49,099 nucleotides of DNA from RUG563 sp024681215 (GTDB taxonomy: Bacteria; Bacillota; Clostridia; Christensenellales; Aristaeellaceae), in contig JAILBG010000036.1 in the NCBI GenBank assembly GCA_024681215.1, forward strand, positions 1 through 49,099, in the 5' to 3' direction. The notes beneath the pieces were generated by a model. That model had not been told where the DNA came from and ran no database searches. It saw only the letters and a list, made by a program, of their open reading frames with translations. This document shows, piece after piece, positions 34,045 to 42,244 of the stretch. Position 1 is the stretch's first letter. Every line of letters starts with the position of its first letter. Both the position numbers and the translations under genes were made by a program.

Positions 34045-35259
34045 TTACTGGGCGATCATGTCCTTCGCCGTTTCCCAGGCCGTTTTCAGCTGCGGATCGT
34101 TCATATCGCCCAGCTGGAAATATGCGTTTTCCATCTCTTCCGGCATTTCCGCGATCACGTCCGGCGTGATGCCGATGGTATGCACGGGGGTGCCGGAGGA
34201 GAAGAAATACTGCGCTGTGGTCAGCTGGAAGCCCCAGGTATCGGCATCCCGGGCGATCACGCTCTGCACGATGCCCTTGCCGAAGGTCTGGGTGCCCACC
34301 ACCTTGGCCCGGCCCAGATCCTTCATGCCGCCTGCCAGGATCTCGGAGGAGGACGCAGAATTCCCGTTCACCAGGAACACCAGCGGGATATCGTCCTTCC
34401 CGTCTCTGGTTTTAAAGTCTTCCCTGTATCCGTAGCGGTCTTCACAGTAGACCAGCACGGCCCTGTCCAGGAACAGATCCGCAATGTTTTTCGCGGATTC
34501 CACCCAGCCGCCGCCGTTGTCCCTGAGATCCACGATCAGGGATTTTGCTCCCTGCTCGCGAAGGGACTGGAAGGCCTTTTCAAATTCCTTGTCGCAGTCT
34601 CCCGCAAATTCGTACAGGGCAATATAGCCCACGTCGCCCTCCAGCATGGTGGCTTCCACCCGGTTCACATGGATGATCTGCCGCGTCAGCGTGAAGGTGA
34701 GGTATTCTTCTCCGCGCTTCACTTCCACCTCCACATTGCCGCCGTTTTCGCCGCGCATGATGTTGACGGCGTCCTGCATGGTGTACATATCGACTTCCAC
34801 ATCTTCCACGCGCACCAGCTTATCGCCCTTGAGGATGCCCGCCGCCTCCGCGGGGCCGCCGGTGAAGACGCGGATGATGGTGACGGTCAGATCGTCCGGA
34901 TTGCCCAGCATCTGAATGCCGATGCCGCCGTACTCGCCCTCGTCGTCTTCCTTCATTTCCTGCCATTCTTCTTCGCTGTAATAGAACGTATACGGGTCAT
35001 CCAGGCCGTACATCAGCGCGCGGGCCGCGTTTTCCAGCATGGCGTCAACGTCCGGTTCTTTCCAGTAGTAGGTTTCTACAAACTGCAGCATGGTATCCAG
35101 CTTTTCAAACCGCTGCAGCCGGTCGTATTCCTCCTGGGTGATGGTGACGGTTTTGCTTTTCTTTGAAAAATCAAAAAAACCCGTGGCCTGCGCCGTGCCG
35201 GCGGTCAGCACCGCGACGATAGCAATTATCAGCGTGATCTTCAGCAGTCTTTTCTTCAT
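34045..35259 (-). CDS. S41 family C-terminal processing protease
   Basis: A 404-aa exported or membrane-anchored protease. It has a signal/anchor (1-26), an N-terminal helical part, a PDZ domain (about 105-190) and a tail-specific protease domain. The Ser-Lys dyad is S303 in NSASSSE and K328 in TFGKGIVQ, 25 residues apart as in Prc/CtpA. Such enzymes trim C-termini of envelope proteins; CtpB-type members signal in sporulation by cutting SpoIVFA, which would connect it to the SpoIVFA/B-like pair at 1925-3450 (inference). It lies 24 bp after the CdaR-like gene. Confidence 0.93.
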   Translation of the reverse strand: MKKRLLKITLIIAIVAVLTAGTAQATGFFDFSKKSKTVTITQEEYDRLQRFEKLDTMLQFVETYYWKEPDVDAMLENAARALMYGLDDPYTFYYSEEEWQEMKEDDEGEYGGIGIQMLGNPDDLTVTIIRVFTGGPAEAAGILKGDKLVRVEDVEVDMYTMQDAVNIMRGENGGNVEVEVKRGEEYLTFTLTRQIIHVNRVEATMLEGDVGYIALYEFAGDCDKEFEKAFQSLREQGAKSLIVDLRDNGGGWVESAKNIADLFLDRAVLVYCEDRYGYREDFKTRDGKDDIPLVFLVNGNSASSSEILAGGMKDLGRAKVVGTQTFGKGIVQSVIARDADTWGFQLTTAQYFFSSGTPVHTIGITPDVIAEMPEEMENAYFQLGDMNDPQLKTAWETAKDMIAQ

Positions 35260-35283
35260 GTGGTCTCTCCTTCCGGCGCTCCG

Positions 35284-36354
35284 TCAGCGCGTCTTCTTCC
35301 CTTTTGTTTTATTGTTTCCGCATTTGCGCATTTCAAGCAGCATTTTGAACGTCACTGCGTCCTCGAATCTTCTCAGGTCCAGCCCGATCTGCCTTTGCAC
35401 TTTGTCCAGCCGGTATACCAGCGTGTTCCTATGAATGTACAGCTGCCTGGCGGTATCGGACAGGTTCAGATCCTTTTTGAAGAACATTTCGATGGTATAC
35501 AGCATTTCATCGCCGAACAGCTTGGCGGTGGATCGGTTGAACAGCAATCCGTGATAGTGCTCCGCCATTTCGGGCGGCAGATCGGACAGGAATCTTTCCA
35601 GGATCATGGCCTGATAGATGTGCACGGTCCTTTCCGGGGCAAACACGCGGCCGATCTCAATGGCCCGGCGCGCCTGCCGGTAGGAGGCGTGCAGATCGGC
35701 AATGCTCCTGGCGATATCCCCGATGCCCACCATCAGCGTCAGCGCGGTTTCCTCCATCAGCGTTTCCTGCACTGCCAGGGCAAACTGGCGCATTTCGTCG
35801 ATTTCGTCCACGCCTTCGGCGTCCTTGATCAGGGCGGCGGTATGCTTATCCATGGGAACCAGCACGTCCTTTTCCGTCCTGGGCAGCATCTCATCCAGGA
35901 TCTCGTAAGCGCTGCGCTGCTGCACCTGTACCATGTGCATCAGCAGCACGCATCGGGGCTGGTCCGGAAGGATCTTGTATTCATCCACGGAAGCATCCAA
36001 TTCCGCCAGGGACAATTCATTCTGCAGTATCCGCTGATAAGCGTTATGAATGTCGTTTCCCGCTTCGTTGGCCGCGATGACCGCGCCGATCATGGCGTCG
36101 CACAGCACAAACGCATCCCGCGCCGCTTCTGCATTGTTCACCGTGGTCATGATCACCCATTGCGGTGCGTTGGTGCAGATCTGATACAGCCGGCCGTCCT
36201 GGGCGACGGGCACGCCGGACTTTTGCAGCGGAGGCAGGGAAAAACGGATGTCCTCATTGGGGATCAGACAATTCCCGTCGCTGTCCAGCAGAGAAATCGG
36301 ATCATGCAGACGGGAAAAAACCTGCTGAAGCTGATAAAGCAGCTGATTATCCAT
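35284..36354 (-). CDS. CdaR/PucR-type transcriptional regulator
   Basis: A 356-aa protein. The C-terminal helix-turn-helix (about 300-345: LNLSDTARQLYIHRNTLVYRLDKV) is the PucR/CdaR type. An N-terminal PAS-like sensing part (IMTTVNNAEAARDAFVLCDAM region) and a central GGDEF-like CdaR domain precede it. Ligand unknown; relatives sense sugar diacids or purine products. The start ATG 36354 has GGAGG 5 nt upstream. A perfect palindrome sits on its own promoter, suggesting autoregulation or a second regulator. Confidence 0.8.
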   Translation of the reverse strand: MDNQLLYQLQQVFSRLHDPISLLDSDGNCLIPNEDIRFSLPPLQKSGVPVAQDGRLYQICTNAPQWVIMTTVNNAEAARDAFVLCDAMIGAVIAANEAGNDIHNAYQRILQNELSLAELDASVDEYKILPDQPRCVLLMHMVQVQQRSAYEILDEMLPRTEKDVLVPMDKHTAALIKDAEGVDEIDEMRQFALAVQETLMEETALTLMVGIGDIARSIADLHASYRQARRAIEIGRVFAPERTVHIYQAMILERFLSDLPPEMAEHYHGLLFNRSTAKLFGDEMLYTIEMFFKKDLNLSDTARQLYIHRNTLVYRLDKVQRQIGLDLRRFEDAVTFKMLLEMRKCGNNKTKGKKTR

Positions 36355-36418
36355 GAAACGCCTCCATCCATCCGTCCCGTATCCCGCCGGGCGTCCCGCG
36401 CATCCATCGTTTTCGCAA

Positions 36419-36433
36419 AATACCACTGGTATT
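36419..36433. promoter_or_regulatory. 15-bp perfect palindrome, candidate operator
   Basis: AATACCA-C-TGGTATT overlaps the -10 box and expected +1 of the CdaR-like gene. Confidence 0.6.
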
Positions 36434-36459
36434 ATAGCACACTTCCCGCTTTCCGTAAA
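36431..36459 (-). promoter_or_regulatory. Promoter of the CdaR-like/ctpA operon
   Basis: Minus strand TTTACG (36454-36459), a 17-bp spacer and TATAAT (36431-36436) with TGC before it (extended -10). Confidence 0.78.
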
Positions 36460-36478
36460 TGTTTTTCTCGCTATTTGC

Positions 36479-36507
36479 TTTACACTTTGGTATTTTTGCG
36501 ATAAAGT
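36479..36507 (+). promoter_or_regulatory. Promoter of the lipid kinase gene
   Basis: TTTACA (36479-36484), a 17-bp spacer and TAAAGT (36502-36507); divergent from the CdaR-like promoter. Confidence 0.6.
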
Positions 36508-36545
36508 ATCTATGAAACCGCGCACTTTCAGGGGGAAAAGCAACC

Positions 36546-37412
36546 ATGCTGTATGTGATCTGCAATCCCATGGCAGGAAACGGCCGCGCCAGAAAAACAG
36601 GCGAAATGATCCAAAAAGCACTGGAAAAGAAAGGCTTGGAATACGAATTTCATTGGACGGAGAAGCCCGGCCATGCAACAGCCCTGGCGAAAAGCGCTCA
36701 AAACGCCGGCGCCGAAACCGTACTGGCCGTAGGCGGGGACGGCACGGCGTTTGAAGTAGCCCGCGGGTTATTGGGCGGTCCCTGCGCTTTGGGCGTCATC
36801 CCGGCGGGCACCGGCAACGATTTTATCAAAACCCTCGGCCTGCCGCAGCGCCCCGAAGAGGCGCTGGAATACGTGCTTTCCCATCCGGCAGAAAAAACGG
36901 ATGTCGGAGAGATCAACGGGGCCCTGTTCCTCAATGAGATCGGCACCGGCTTCGATGTATCCGTATTGGAGCACGCGGCGAAGGCCAAGCGTTTCGTCCG
37001 CGGTATCCTGCCGTATTTCTACGGCGTGCTGCGCACTATCGTCCATTTTCATTCGATCCCCGTCACCTATTCCGTGGACGGCGCCGCCCCGGTCACCGCA
37101 GATGCGTTCGTGGTGGGCGTTGCCAACGGCGGCATCATCGGCGGCGGAATCGTGATCGCCCCGGGGGCCCGGGCGGACGACGGGCTGCTGGACGTAGTGA
37201 TCGTGGAAAAGATCGCAGGGCGAAGCCTGCTTCCCCGGCTGATCGGGCTGATGAAAGGGAAGATCCTCACCTTTCCGGAAACCAGGCATTTTCGCGCCGT
37301 TTCCGTTGAGTTTTCTTCTCCGGGGCAGCGGCTGAACGTGGACGGGGAGATCATTCCCGCGCCGTCCGCTTCCATCCGCATCCTGCCGGGGGCGCTGCTG
37401 ATCCGCCGATAA
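36546..37412 (+). CDS. Diacylglycerol kinase family lipid kinase (DgkB/YegS type)
   Basis: A 288-aa soluble enzyme. N7-P8 in the first strand, GGDGT (63-67) and GVIPAGTGNDF form the ATP site of the DAGK catalytic fold. The C-terminal beta domain ends in NVDGEIIPAPSASIRILPGAL. It phosphorylates diacylglycerol or a related lipid at the membrane; DgkB recycles DAG released during lipoteichoic acid synthesis. A GGGGG SD precedes the ATG. Monocistronic. Confidence 0.92.
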   Translation: MLYVICNPMAGNGRARKTGEMIQKALEKKGLEYEFHWTEKPGHATALAKSAQNAGAETVLAVGGDGTAFEVARGLLGGPCALGVIPAGTGNDFIKTLGLPQRPEEALEYVLSHPAEKTDVGEINGALFLNEIGTGFDVSVLEHAAKAKRFVRGILPYFYGVLRTIVHFHSIPVTYSVDGAAPVTADAFVVGVANGGIIGGGIVIAPGARADDGLLDVVIVEKIAGRSLLPRLIGLMKGKILTFPETRHFRAVSVEFSSPGQRLNVDGEIIPAPSASIRILPGALLIRR

Positions 37413-37435
37413 AAAATAAGAAAACCGGCGAAATT

Positions 37436-37499
37436 ATCAATTTCTGGCAGCAAAATGAGCGTCTTCGCTTGCGAAAATGCCATTTTGCAAGAAATTGAT
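37436..37499. repeat. Long imperfect inverted repeat downstream of the lipid kinase gene
   Basis: The outer arms ATCAATTTCT (37436-37445) and AGAAATTGAT (37490-37499) are perfect. The inner arms GCAAAATG (37450-37457) and CATTTTGC (37481-37488) are also perfect, offset by a small bulge, with a short AGCG/CGCT hairpin in the loop. There is no T-run, so it is not a standard terminator. Confidence 0.75.
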
Positions 37500-37503
37500 G
37501 CAT

Positions 37504-37538
37504 CGAAAAAAGCGGAATCCTTTCTTCCGCTTTTTTCG
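37504..37538. terminator. Bidirectional terminator between lipid kinase gene and ABC operon
   Basis: A 14-bp perfect stem: CGAAAAAAGCGGAA (37504-37517) with TTCCGCTTTTTTCG (37525-37538). The stem itself supplies T-runs on both strands. Confidence 0.88.
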
Positions 37539-37541
37539 CAT

Positions 37542-37565
37542 GGTGTCGAAATATATTTCGACACC
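37542..37565. repeat. 24-bp perfect palindrome
   Basis: The half-site GGTGTCGAAATA is followed at once by its exact reverse complement, with no loop. It lies 39 bp from the end of the solute-binding protein gene and 4 bp after the terminator stem. Confidence 0.85.
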
Positions 37566-37603
37566 CCGGGCCGGCCTGGATCGTTCCGGCATATTTTACT
37601 GCT

Positions 37604-39187
37604 TTATTTCCGCAGTTTTCTGCATACCGCCACGGCAATGATAACGGCCCACGCCGCGCCCAGGCCGCACAGCAATGTTATGGCCGTGCCGGACAGTCCC
37701 CCGCTCTCATCCGACGTTTCCCGGTCCGTCGCCTTGTCCAGCTTGCGCAGCAGCTGCGCCTGTTTTGCGAACAGATCGTCGAGATAGGCGTCGTCAACGT
37801 TTTTTTTCCTCATGATCGTTTTCGTTGTTTCTTCGATCAGCTGGCCCGCCGTATCGCGCAGCGTGGCGGAGCCGTTGAACACCGGCGTCACAAAGGAATG
37901 CTCCGGATAGTCGATCAGCAGCCTGGCTGCGTCGATCTTCACATAATAATGCTGATCGTTGTCCTCCCCGCGGCGGGACAGATAATCCTGATATTCCGCC
38001 GTTTCCTGGGCCTTGAGCGTCACGGGCACGTATCCCTCGGTTTCTGAATAGCCGATCTGCACGTCGTTGGTCAGCAGAAACTGCATGAACAGCCAGCTGG
38101 CCAGCACTTCCTGGGGATCGTCCTTGTTGAACAGGCACACGGAAGGGCCCTGGGAGATCATTTTCGGATCGTTCCAGTCGTACTGCGGCACGTGACGCAC
38201 CACCAATTCAAAATCCACCACCTGATCCGTGCTGATATCCATATGCGGCGCCGTATTGCCCATCCAGGTGGCTCCAGCGGTGGAGTCGATGGCGAAGATG
38301 CACTGGCCCGCGTTCATGAAATTCCCCGGATAGCTGTCGATTTTGAATGTGGAAAACGCGCCGTTTTTCACGTGTCCCGCAATGGTCTTGAGGATTTCCC
38401 GGGTCTCATCGTTAAAAATCAGGATCTCTCCGTCCGCGGTGGAAAACGGCGCGTTTTTCTGCCGCAGCATCTGGATCATCATGTTATCGGTGGATTTATA
38501 CATGAAGGGGATCATGGTGGTCTGTCCGTTGACCAGATAATTCCCGTCCTCCCCGACGGCCATGGCCGCTTCGGAAACCTCCCAGATAAAATCCCAGGTC
38601 AGTTCGTCCGGCAGTTCATAGCCCAGCTTTTCCACCAGCGTTTTGTTGACGTAGCACGCCTCCGTGGACCGCATGAACGGAAGCGCATAATAATGCTCTC
38701 CGATCCTGCATTCCTCCAGAAACTGCGGCACGATCTGCTCAGCCTTCGGAGAATCGAATTTCAGTTCGCTGCCGCCCATCCCATACCACGGATCCGTAAG
38801 CAGATCGTCCAGGGGCACCATCACGTTTTCCCCCGTCAGGTAAGTGGCGATGTGGTCAGGGTATGTGATGCACACGTTGGGCGTAGTGTCGGTCTGGATA
38901 TTATTGAGCACGTCCTGGTAGATCCTGCCGTAATCCGGCGACAGGCGCATCTTTACTTTGATATTGGGATACAGCTTCTCAAAATCGGCGATGGCTTGTT
39001 CGTAGATCGCCGTCTGATTCTTGTTGGTATCATTCTTCGCCCAGAACACCACCGTGTATTCCCGGGACGCGTCAAAATGCGCCGGCGCGGAAAACGCGGC
39101 CTTCCTTTCCGCGCCGTGACATCCGGCCAGCAGAAAAACGATCATGAGCAGCATGAGGACCGACAAAGCTCTTTTTTTCCCGTTCAT
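37604..39187 (-). CDS. ABC transporter solute-binding lipoprotein (family 1) with C-terminal membrane helix
   Basis: A 527-aa protein with a lipoprotein signal peptide (LLAGC, lipid-bearing C23) and a family 1 carbohydrate-type binding domain (about 40-460: FEKLYPNIKVKM, YALPFMRSTEACYVNK and GYVPVT blocks). A charged coiled-coil-like stretch (about 455-490) and a C-terminal helix (about 500-522) ending CRKLRK follow. Having both a lipid anchor and a membrane helix is unusual. It is the last gene of an importer operon; the order ATPase-permease-permease-SBP and the binding-fold type fit UgpB- or maltose-like importers. Ligand not known. Confidence 0.9.
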   Translation of the reverse strand: MNGKKRALSVLMLLMIVFLLAGCHGAERKAAFSAPAHFDASREYTVVFWAKNDTNKNQTAIYEQAIADFEKLYPNIKVKMRLSPDYGRIYQDVLNNIQTDTTPNVCITYPDHIATYLTGENVMVPLDDLLTDPWYGMGGSELKFDSPKAEQIVPQFLEECRIGEHYYALPFMRSTEACYVNKTLVEKLGYELPDELTWDFIWEVSEAAMAVGEDGNYLVNGQTTMIPFMYKSTDNMMIQMLRQKNAPFSTADGEILIFNDETREILKTIAGHVKNGAFSTFKIDSYPGNFMNAGQCIFAIDSTAGATWMGNTAPHMDISTDQVVDFELVVRHVPQYDWNDPKMISQGPSVCLFNKDDPQEVLASWLFMQFLLTNDVQIGYSETEGYVPVTLKAQETAEYQDYLSRRGEDNDQHYYVKIDAARLLIDYPEHSFVTPVFNGSATLRDTAGQLIEETTKTIMRKKNVDDAYLDDLFAKQAQLLRKLDKATDRETSDESGGLSGTAITLLCGLGAAWAVIIAVAVCRKLRK

Positions 39188-40059
39188 CCCTTGAGGCCTC
39201 CTCTGGACACACCAGCCATGATCTTATTGCGGAAAACCAGGAACAGCACGATCAGCGGCGCCGATATGGCCACCACCGCGGCCATCATGGCGGGGATATT
39301 GTCCCGGCCAAAGCCGTTTTCCCGGATCTCCTGAATGCCGTTGGATACCAAAAAATACTGCTTGTCGTCTGTGATCAGACGGGGCCAGATATAAGAATTC
39401 CAGCATTCAATGATCTTAAGGATCATGATGGTCACCAGGGTGGGCAGGCTGATGGGCATCATGACGTGGGTCATATATTTGAAATCCGTGGTTCCGTCCA
39501 CCTGAGCGGCGCGGTACAATTCCTCCGGGATCTGCTCAAAGTTTTCCTTGAGCAGATAAATGTAAAACACGGAGGTGACCGACGGCAGGATCATGCCGGT
39601 ATACGTGTTTCTCAGGTTCCATCCCGTGATGGTGACAAAGTTTGTGATGATCACCAGCTCATTGGGGATCATCATCAGGGAAAGGAACAGCGTGAACACC
39701 AGTTGCTTTCCCTTGAACTCCAGCCGGGCGAAGGCGAAGGCCGCCGGAATGATCACGGCCATCATCAGCCCCGTGGTGCAGACCGTAAACAGGAGGGTAT
39801 TGAGGAAATACCGGCCCAGCGATACTTCCCGGAATGCAAAGGCATAATTCTCCAGCGTGGGCGCAAGGGTGATGAACTGCGGGATCCTTTCCGCGTTATA
39901 GGCGCCGTAGCTTTTTATGGACGTGAGGAGCATCCAATAGAACGGAAACAGCACCAGCACGGCCCATACCGTCAGCATGGCGTAATCAAAAGCGTTGAAC
40001 GTCCGCCTGCGCGCCTTTGCCCGGCGTTCGATGCTGTCAAAATCCAGTTTCGCTTCCAT
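39184..40059 (-). CDS. ABC transporter permease (MalG/UgpE-like)
   Basis: A 291-aa polytopic protein (about six helices) with a BPD_transp_1 domain. The EELYRAAQVDGTTDFKYMTHVMMPISLP segment is the EAA loop that contacts the ATPase. It overlaps the SBP gene by 4 bp. ATG 40059 with GAGGTG 6 nt upstream is preferred to GTG 40068. Confidence 0.93.
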   Translation of the reverse strand: MEAKLDFDSIERRAKARRRTFNAFDYAMLTVWAVLVLFPFYWMLLTSIKSYGAYNAERIPQFITLAPTLENYAFAFREVSLGRYFLNTLLFTVCTTGLMMAVIIPAAFAFARLEFKGKQLVFTLFLSLMMIPNELVIITNFVTITGWNLRNTYTGMILPSVTSVFYIYLLKENFEQIPEELYRAAQVDGTTDFKYMTHVMMPISLPTLVTIMILKIIECWNSYIWPRLITDDKQYFLVSNGIQEIRENGFGRDNIPAMMAAVVAISAPLIVLFLVFRNKIMAGVSRGGLKG

Positions 40060-40072
40060 CTTGATCACCTCG

Positions 40073-40963
40073 TCAGTAATGCACGCGTTTCCTGCTGATC
40101 ATCAGGTTGATGCACGTGATGGTCAGCACGATGGCGAACAGGATGATGGCGGCGGCGGAGGCAAAGGAGGGATAACCGCCGCCGTTATTGTACAGCGTAT
40201 CGTACACATAGCCCACGATGGTGTTCATTCCGGCGGAATTCAGATCCGTTCCGAACAGGGCGACCGCATCGGAATACGCCTTGAAGGCGCCGATAAAGCC
40301 GGTGATCACCAGATAGAAGATCATGGGCGAGATCATGGGCAGGGTGATCTTCCTGAATACCCGCCAGCGGGACGCCGCGTCGATCTTTGCCGCGCTGTAA
40401 TACTCCGGATTCACGCTGGCCAGCGCGCTGGTGAGGATCAGCACCTTAAAGGGCATCACCACCCAGATGGTATAGACGCACAATACCAGCATTTTCGCCC
40501 AGTACGGCCCCCCGATGAAATCCACGCCCTGCCCGCCGAACCATTGGATGATCACGTTGATCAGGCCGTCGGTATAAGCGGTTTTTTTGAACAGGATCAT
40601 GAACACCAGCCCCACGGCCAGGGTGTTGGTCACGTAAGGCAGAAAATAAATCGTCTGAAACAGCTTTTTCAGCGGCTTGATGGCGTTGAGCCCCAGGGAA
40701 ATCAGCAGCGCGATCCCCGTGGACAGGGGCACGGTGATGATCACCAGCAGGAACGTATTGCGCACCGCCTGGAGGAACTGGGCGTCCCGCAGCACGTATT
40801 GATAATTGTACAGCCCCACCCCCTGATAGGACTGGGACGCGAAATTATACCCCTCCTCCAGGGAATAAACGAACACGTCGATCAGGGGATAGGCCATGAA
40901 TACGCCGAGAAACAGGATGGCGGGCAGCAGATACAGCCACGCTTTGAGATTGTTCTTCTTCAC
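40073..40963 (-). CDS. ABC transporter permease (MalF/UgpA-like)
   Basis: A 296-aa polytopic permease; EYYSAAKIDAASRWRVFRKITLPMISP is the EAA loop. GTG 40963 overlaps the ATPase stop by 4 bp. It forms the transmembrane dimer with the MalG-like partner. Confidence 0.93.
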   Translation of the reverse strand: MKKNNLKAWLYLLPAILFLGVFMAYPLIDVFVYSLEEGYNFASQSYQGVGLYNYQYVLRDAQFLQAVRNTFLLVIITVPLSTGIALLISLGLNAIKPLKKLFQTIYFLPYVTNTLAVGLVFMILFKKTAYTDGLINVIIQWFGGQGVDFIGGPYWAKMLVLCVYTIWVVMPFKVLILTSALASVNPEYYSAAKIDAASRWRVFRKITLPMISPMIFYLVITGFIGAFKAYSDAVALFGTDLNSAGMNTIVGYVYDTLYNNGGGYPSFASAAAIILFAIVLTITCINLMISRKRVHY

Positions 40964-42084
40964 GGCGTGTTCCTATCCCCCGCGGCGGCTTCCTTCCAGA
41001 GCGCTTCGTTGCCGTCTTCGACGGAGAACACGAGCGTCTTGTCCGGGATCAGGCTGAAACGGACGGTTTGAGCGCCGGGATCCACTTTGTTCCTGGCGGA
41101 AATGATGGAACGGATCTGGGCGTTCCGGCTGGCCGGATGGGTGGATACCACGCTGGTATCGCGGCCCATCACCTCCACCCGGTTCAGTTTCACTTCAAAT
41201 GGACCGTTTTCATCCAGAAGGAAGCCTTCCGGACGGATGCCCACGATCACCTTCCGGTCCCCGATCCCGGGCTCCGGAAGCACGGCCTGGCCGCCCAGGC
41301 ACAGCATGCCGCCTTTGATTTCGCCGTCGAACACATTGATGGGCGGCGTGCCCAGGAAGGTGGCCACGAACAGATTCACCGGATTGTCGTACACGTCCTG
41401 GGGCTTGCCGATCTGCTGCACCACCCCTTCCTTCATCACCACGATCATATCGGAGATGCTCATGGCCTCGTCCTGATCGTGGGTAACAAAAATGGTGGTG
41501 ATCCCCGTTTCCTTCTGAATGCGGCGGATCTCCTCCCGGGTCTGCAGCCGCAGCCGGGCATCCAGATTGCTAAGCGGCTCGTCCAGCAGCAGCACCTTGG
41601 GGATTTTCACCAGCGCCCGGGCGATGGCCACGCGCTGCTGCTGCCCGCCGCTCATTTCGCCGGGCTTCCGGTCCATCAGTTCTTCGATCTGCACCAGCCG
41701 GGCGGCAGACAGCGCCCTTTCTTCCATCTCCGCTTTGGGCAGCTTGTTTTTTCCTTTCAGGTTCTGCAGCGGGAACAGGATGTTTTCCCGCACCGTCAGA
41801 TGCGGATACAGCGCGTAATTCTGAAACACCAATCCCACACCCCGGTTTTCCGGCGGCAGGCGGGTCACATCGTCGTCCCCGAAAAAGATCTTTCCTTCGG
41901 TGGGCGGCTCCAGGCCGCAGATCAGGTTCAGCGTGGTGGACTTCCCGCAGCCGGAAGGGCCCAGCAAGCCGATCAGCTTCCCGTCCGGGATCTCAAACGT
42001 AAAATCGTTGACGGCGATGACGTCGTCGCCTTTCTTGTTGCGGTTGGGGAACCTTTTCGTCAGATGATCCAATACTACTTTCAT
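40960..42084 (-). CDS. ABC transporter ATPase (UgpC/MsmX type)
   Basis: A 374-aa ATPase. Walker A is GPSGCGKST (42-50), the signature MSGGQQQRVAIARAL, Walker B VLLLDEP, and the H-loop VTHDQDEA. A C-terminal OB/TOBE regulatory domain (about 240-374) is typical of the carbohydrate CUT1 group. The frame is open to 42291, but the start is ATG 42084, downstream of the promoter. First gene of the operon. Confidence 0.95.
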   Translation of the reverse strand: MKVVLDHLTKRFPNRNKKGDDVIAVNDFTFEIPDGKLIGLLGPSGCGKSTTLNLICGLEPPTEGKIFFGDDDVTRLPPENRGVGLVFQNYALYPHLTVRENILFPLQNLKGKNKLPKAEMEERALSAARLVQIEELMDRKPGEMSGGQQQRVAIARALVKIPKVLLLDEPLSNLDARLRLQTREEIRRIQKETGITTIFVTHDQDEAMSISDMIVVMKEGVVQQIGKPQDVYDNPVNLFVATFLGTPPINVFDGEIKGGMLCLGGQAVLPEPGIGDRKVIVGIRPEGFLLDENGPFEVKLNRVEVMGRDTSVVSTHPASRNAQIRSIISARNKVDPGAQTVRFSLIPDKTLVFSVEDGNEALWKEAAAGDRNTP

Positions 42085-42129
42085 GCCGATCTTCCCTTTT
42101 CTCGCATTATTCTGCCAAAGAACAGTTTT

Positions 42130-42158
42130 ATTGTATGCTTTTCCCGCTGAAATGTCAA
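42130..42158 (-). promoter_or_regulatory. Promoter of the ABC importer operon
   Basis: Minus strand TTGACA (42153-42158), a 17-bp spacer and TACAAT (42130-42135). Confidence 0.82.
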
Positions 42159-42181
42159 TCATTGCGCGTAAAAGGGATGCC

Positions 42182-42210
42182 TTGCAGTTCCGCGGCGAAA
42201 ATGATATAAT
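42182..42210 (+). promoter_or_regulatory. Promoter of the GNAT-HlyIII gene
   Basis: TTGCAG (42182-42187), a 17-bp spacer and TATAAT (42205-42210); divergent from the ABC operon. Confidence 0.75.
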
Positions 42211-42244
42211 CCCATGCGGAACATTCAGAAAGGACCTGCGCGCC

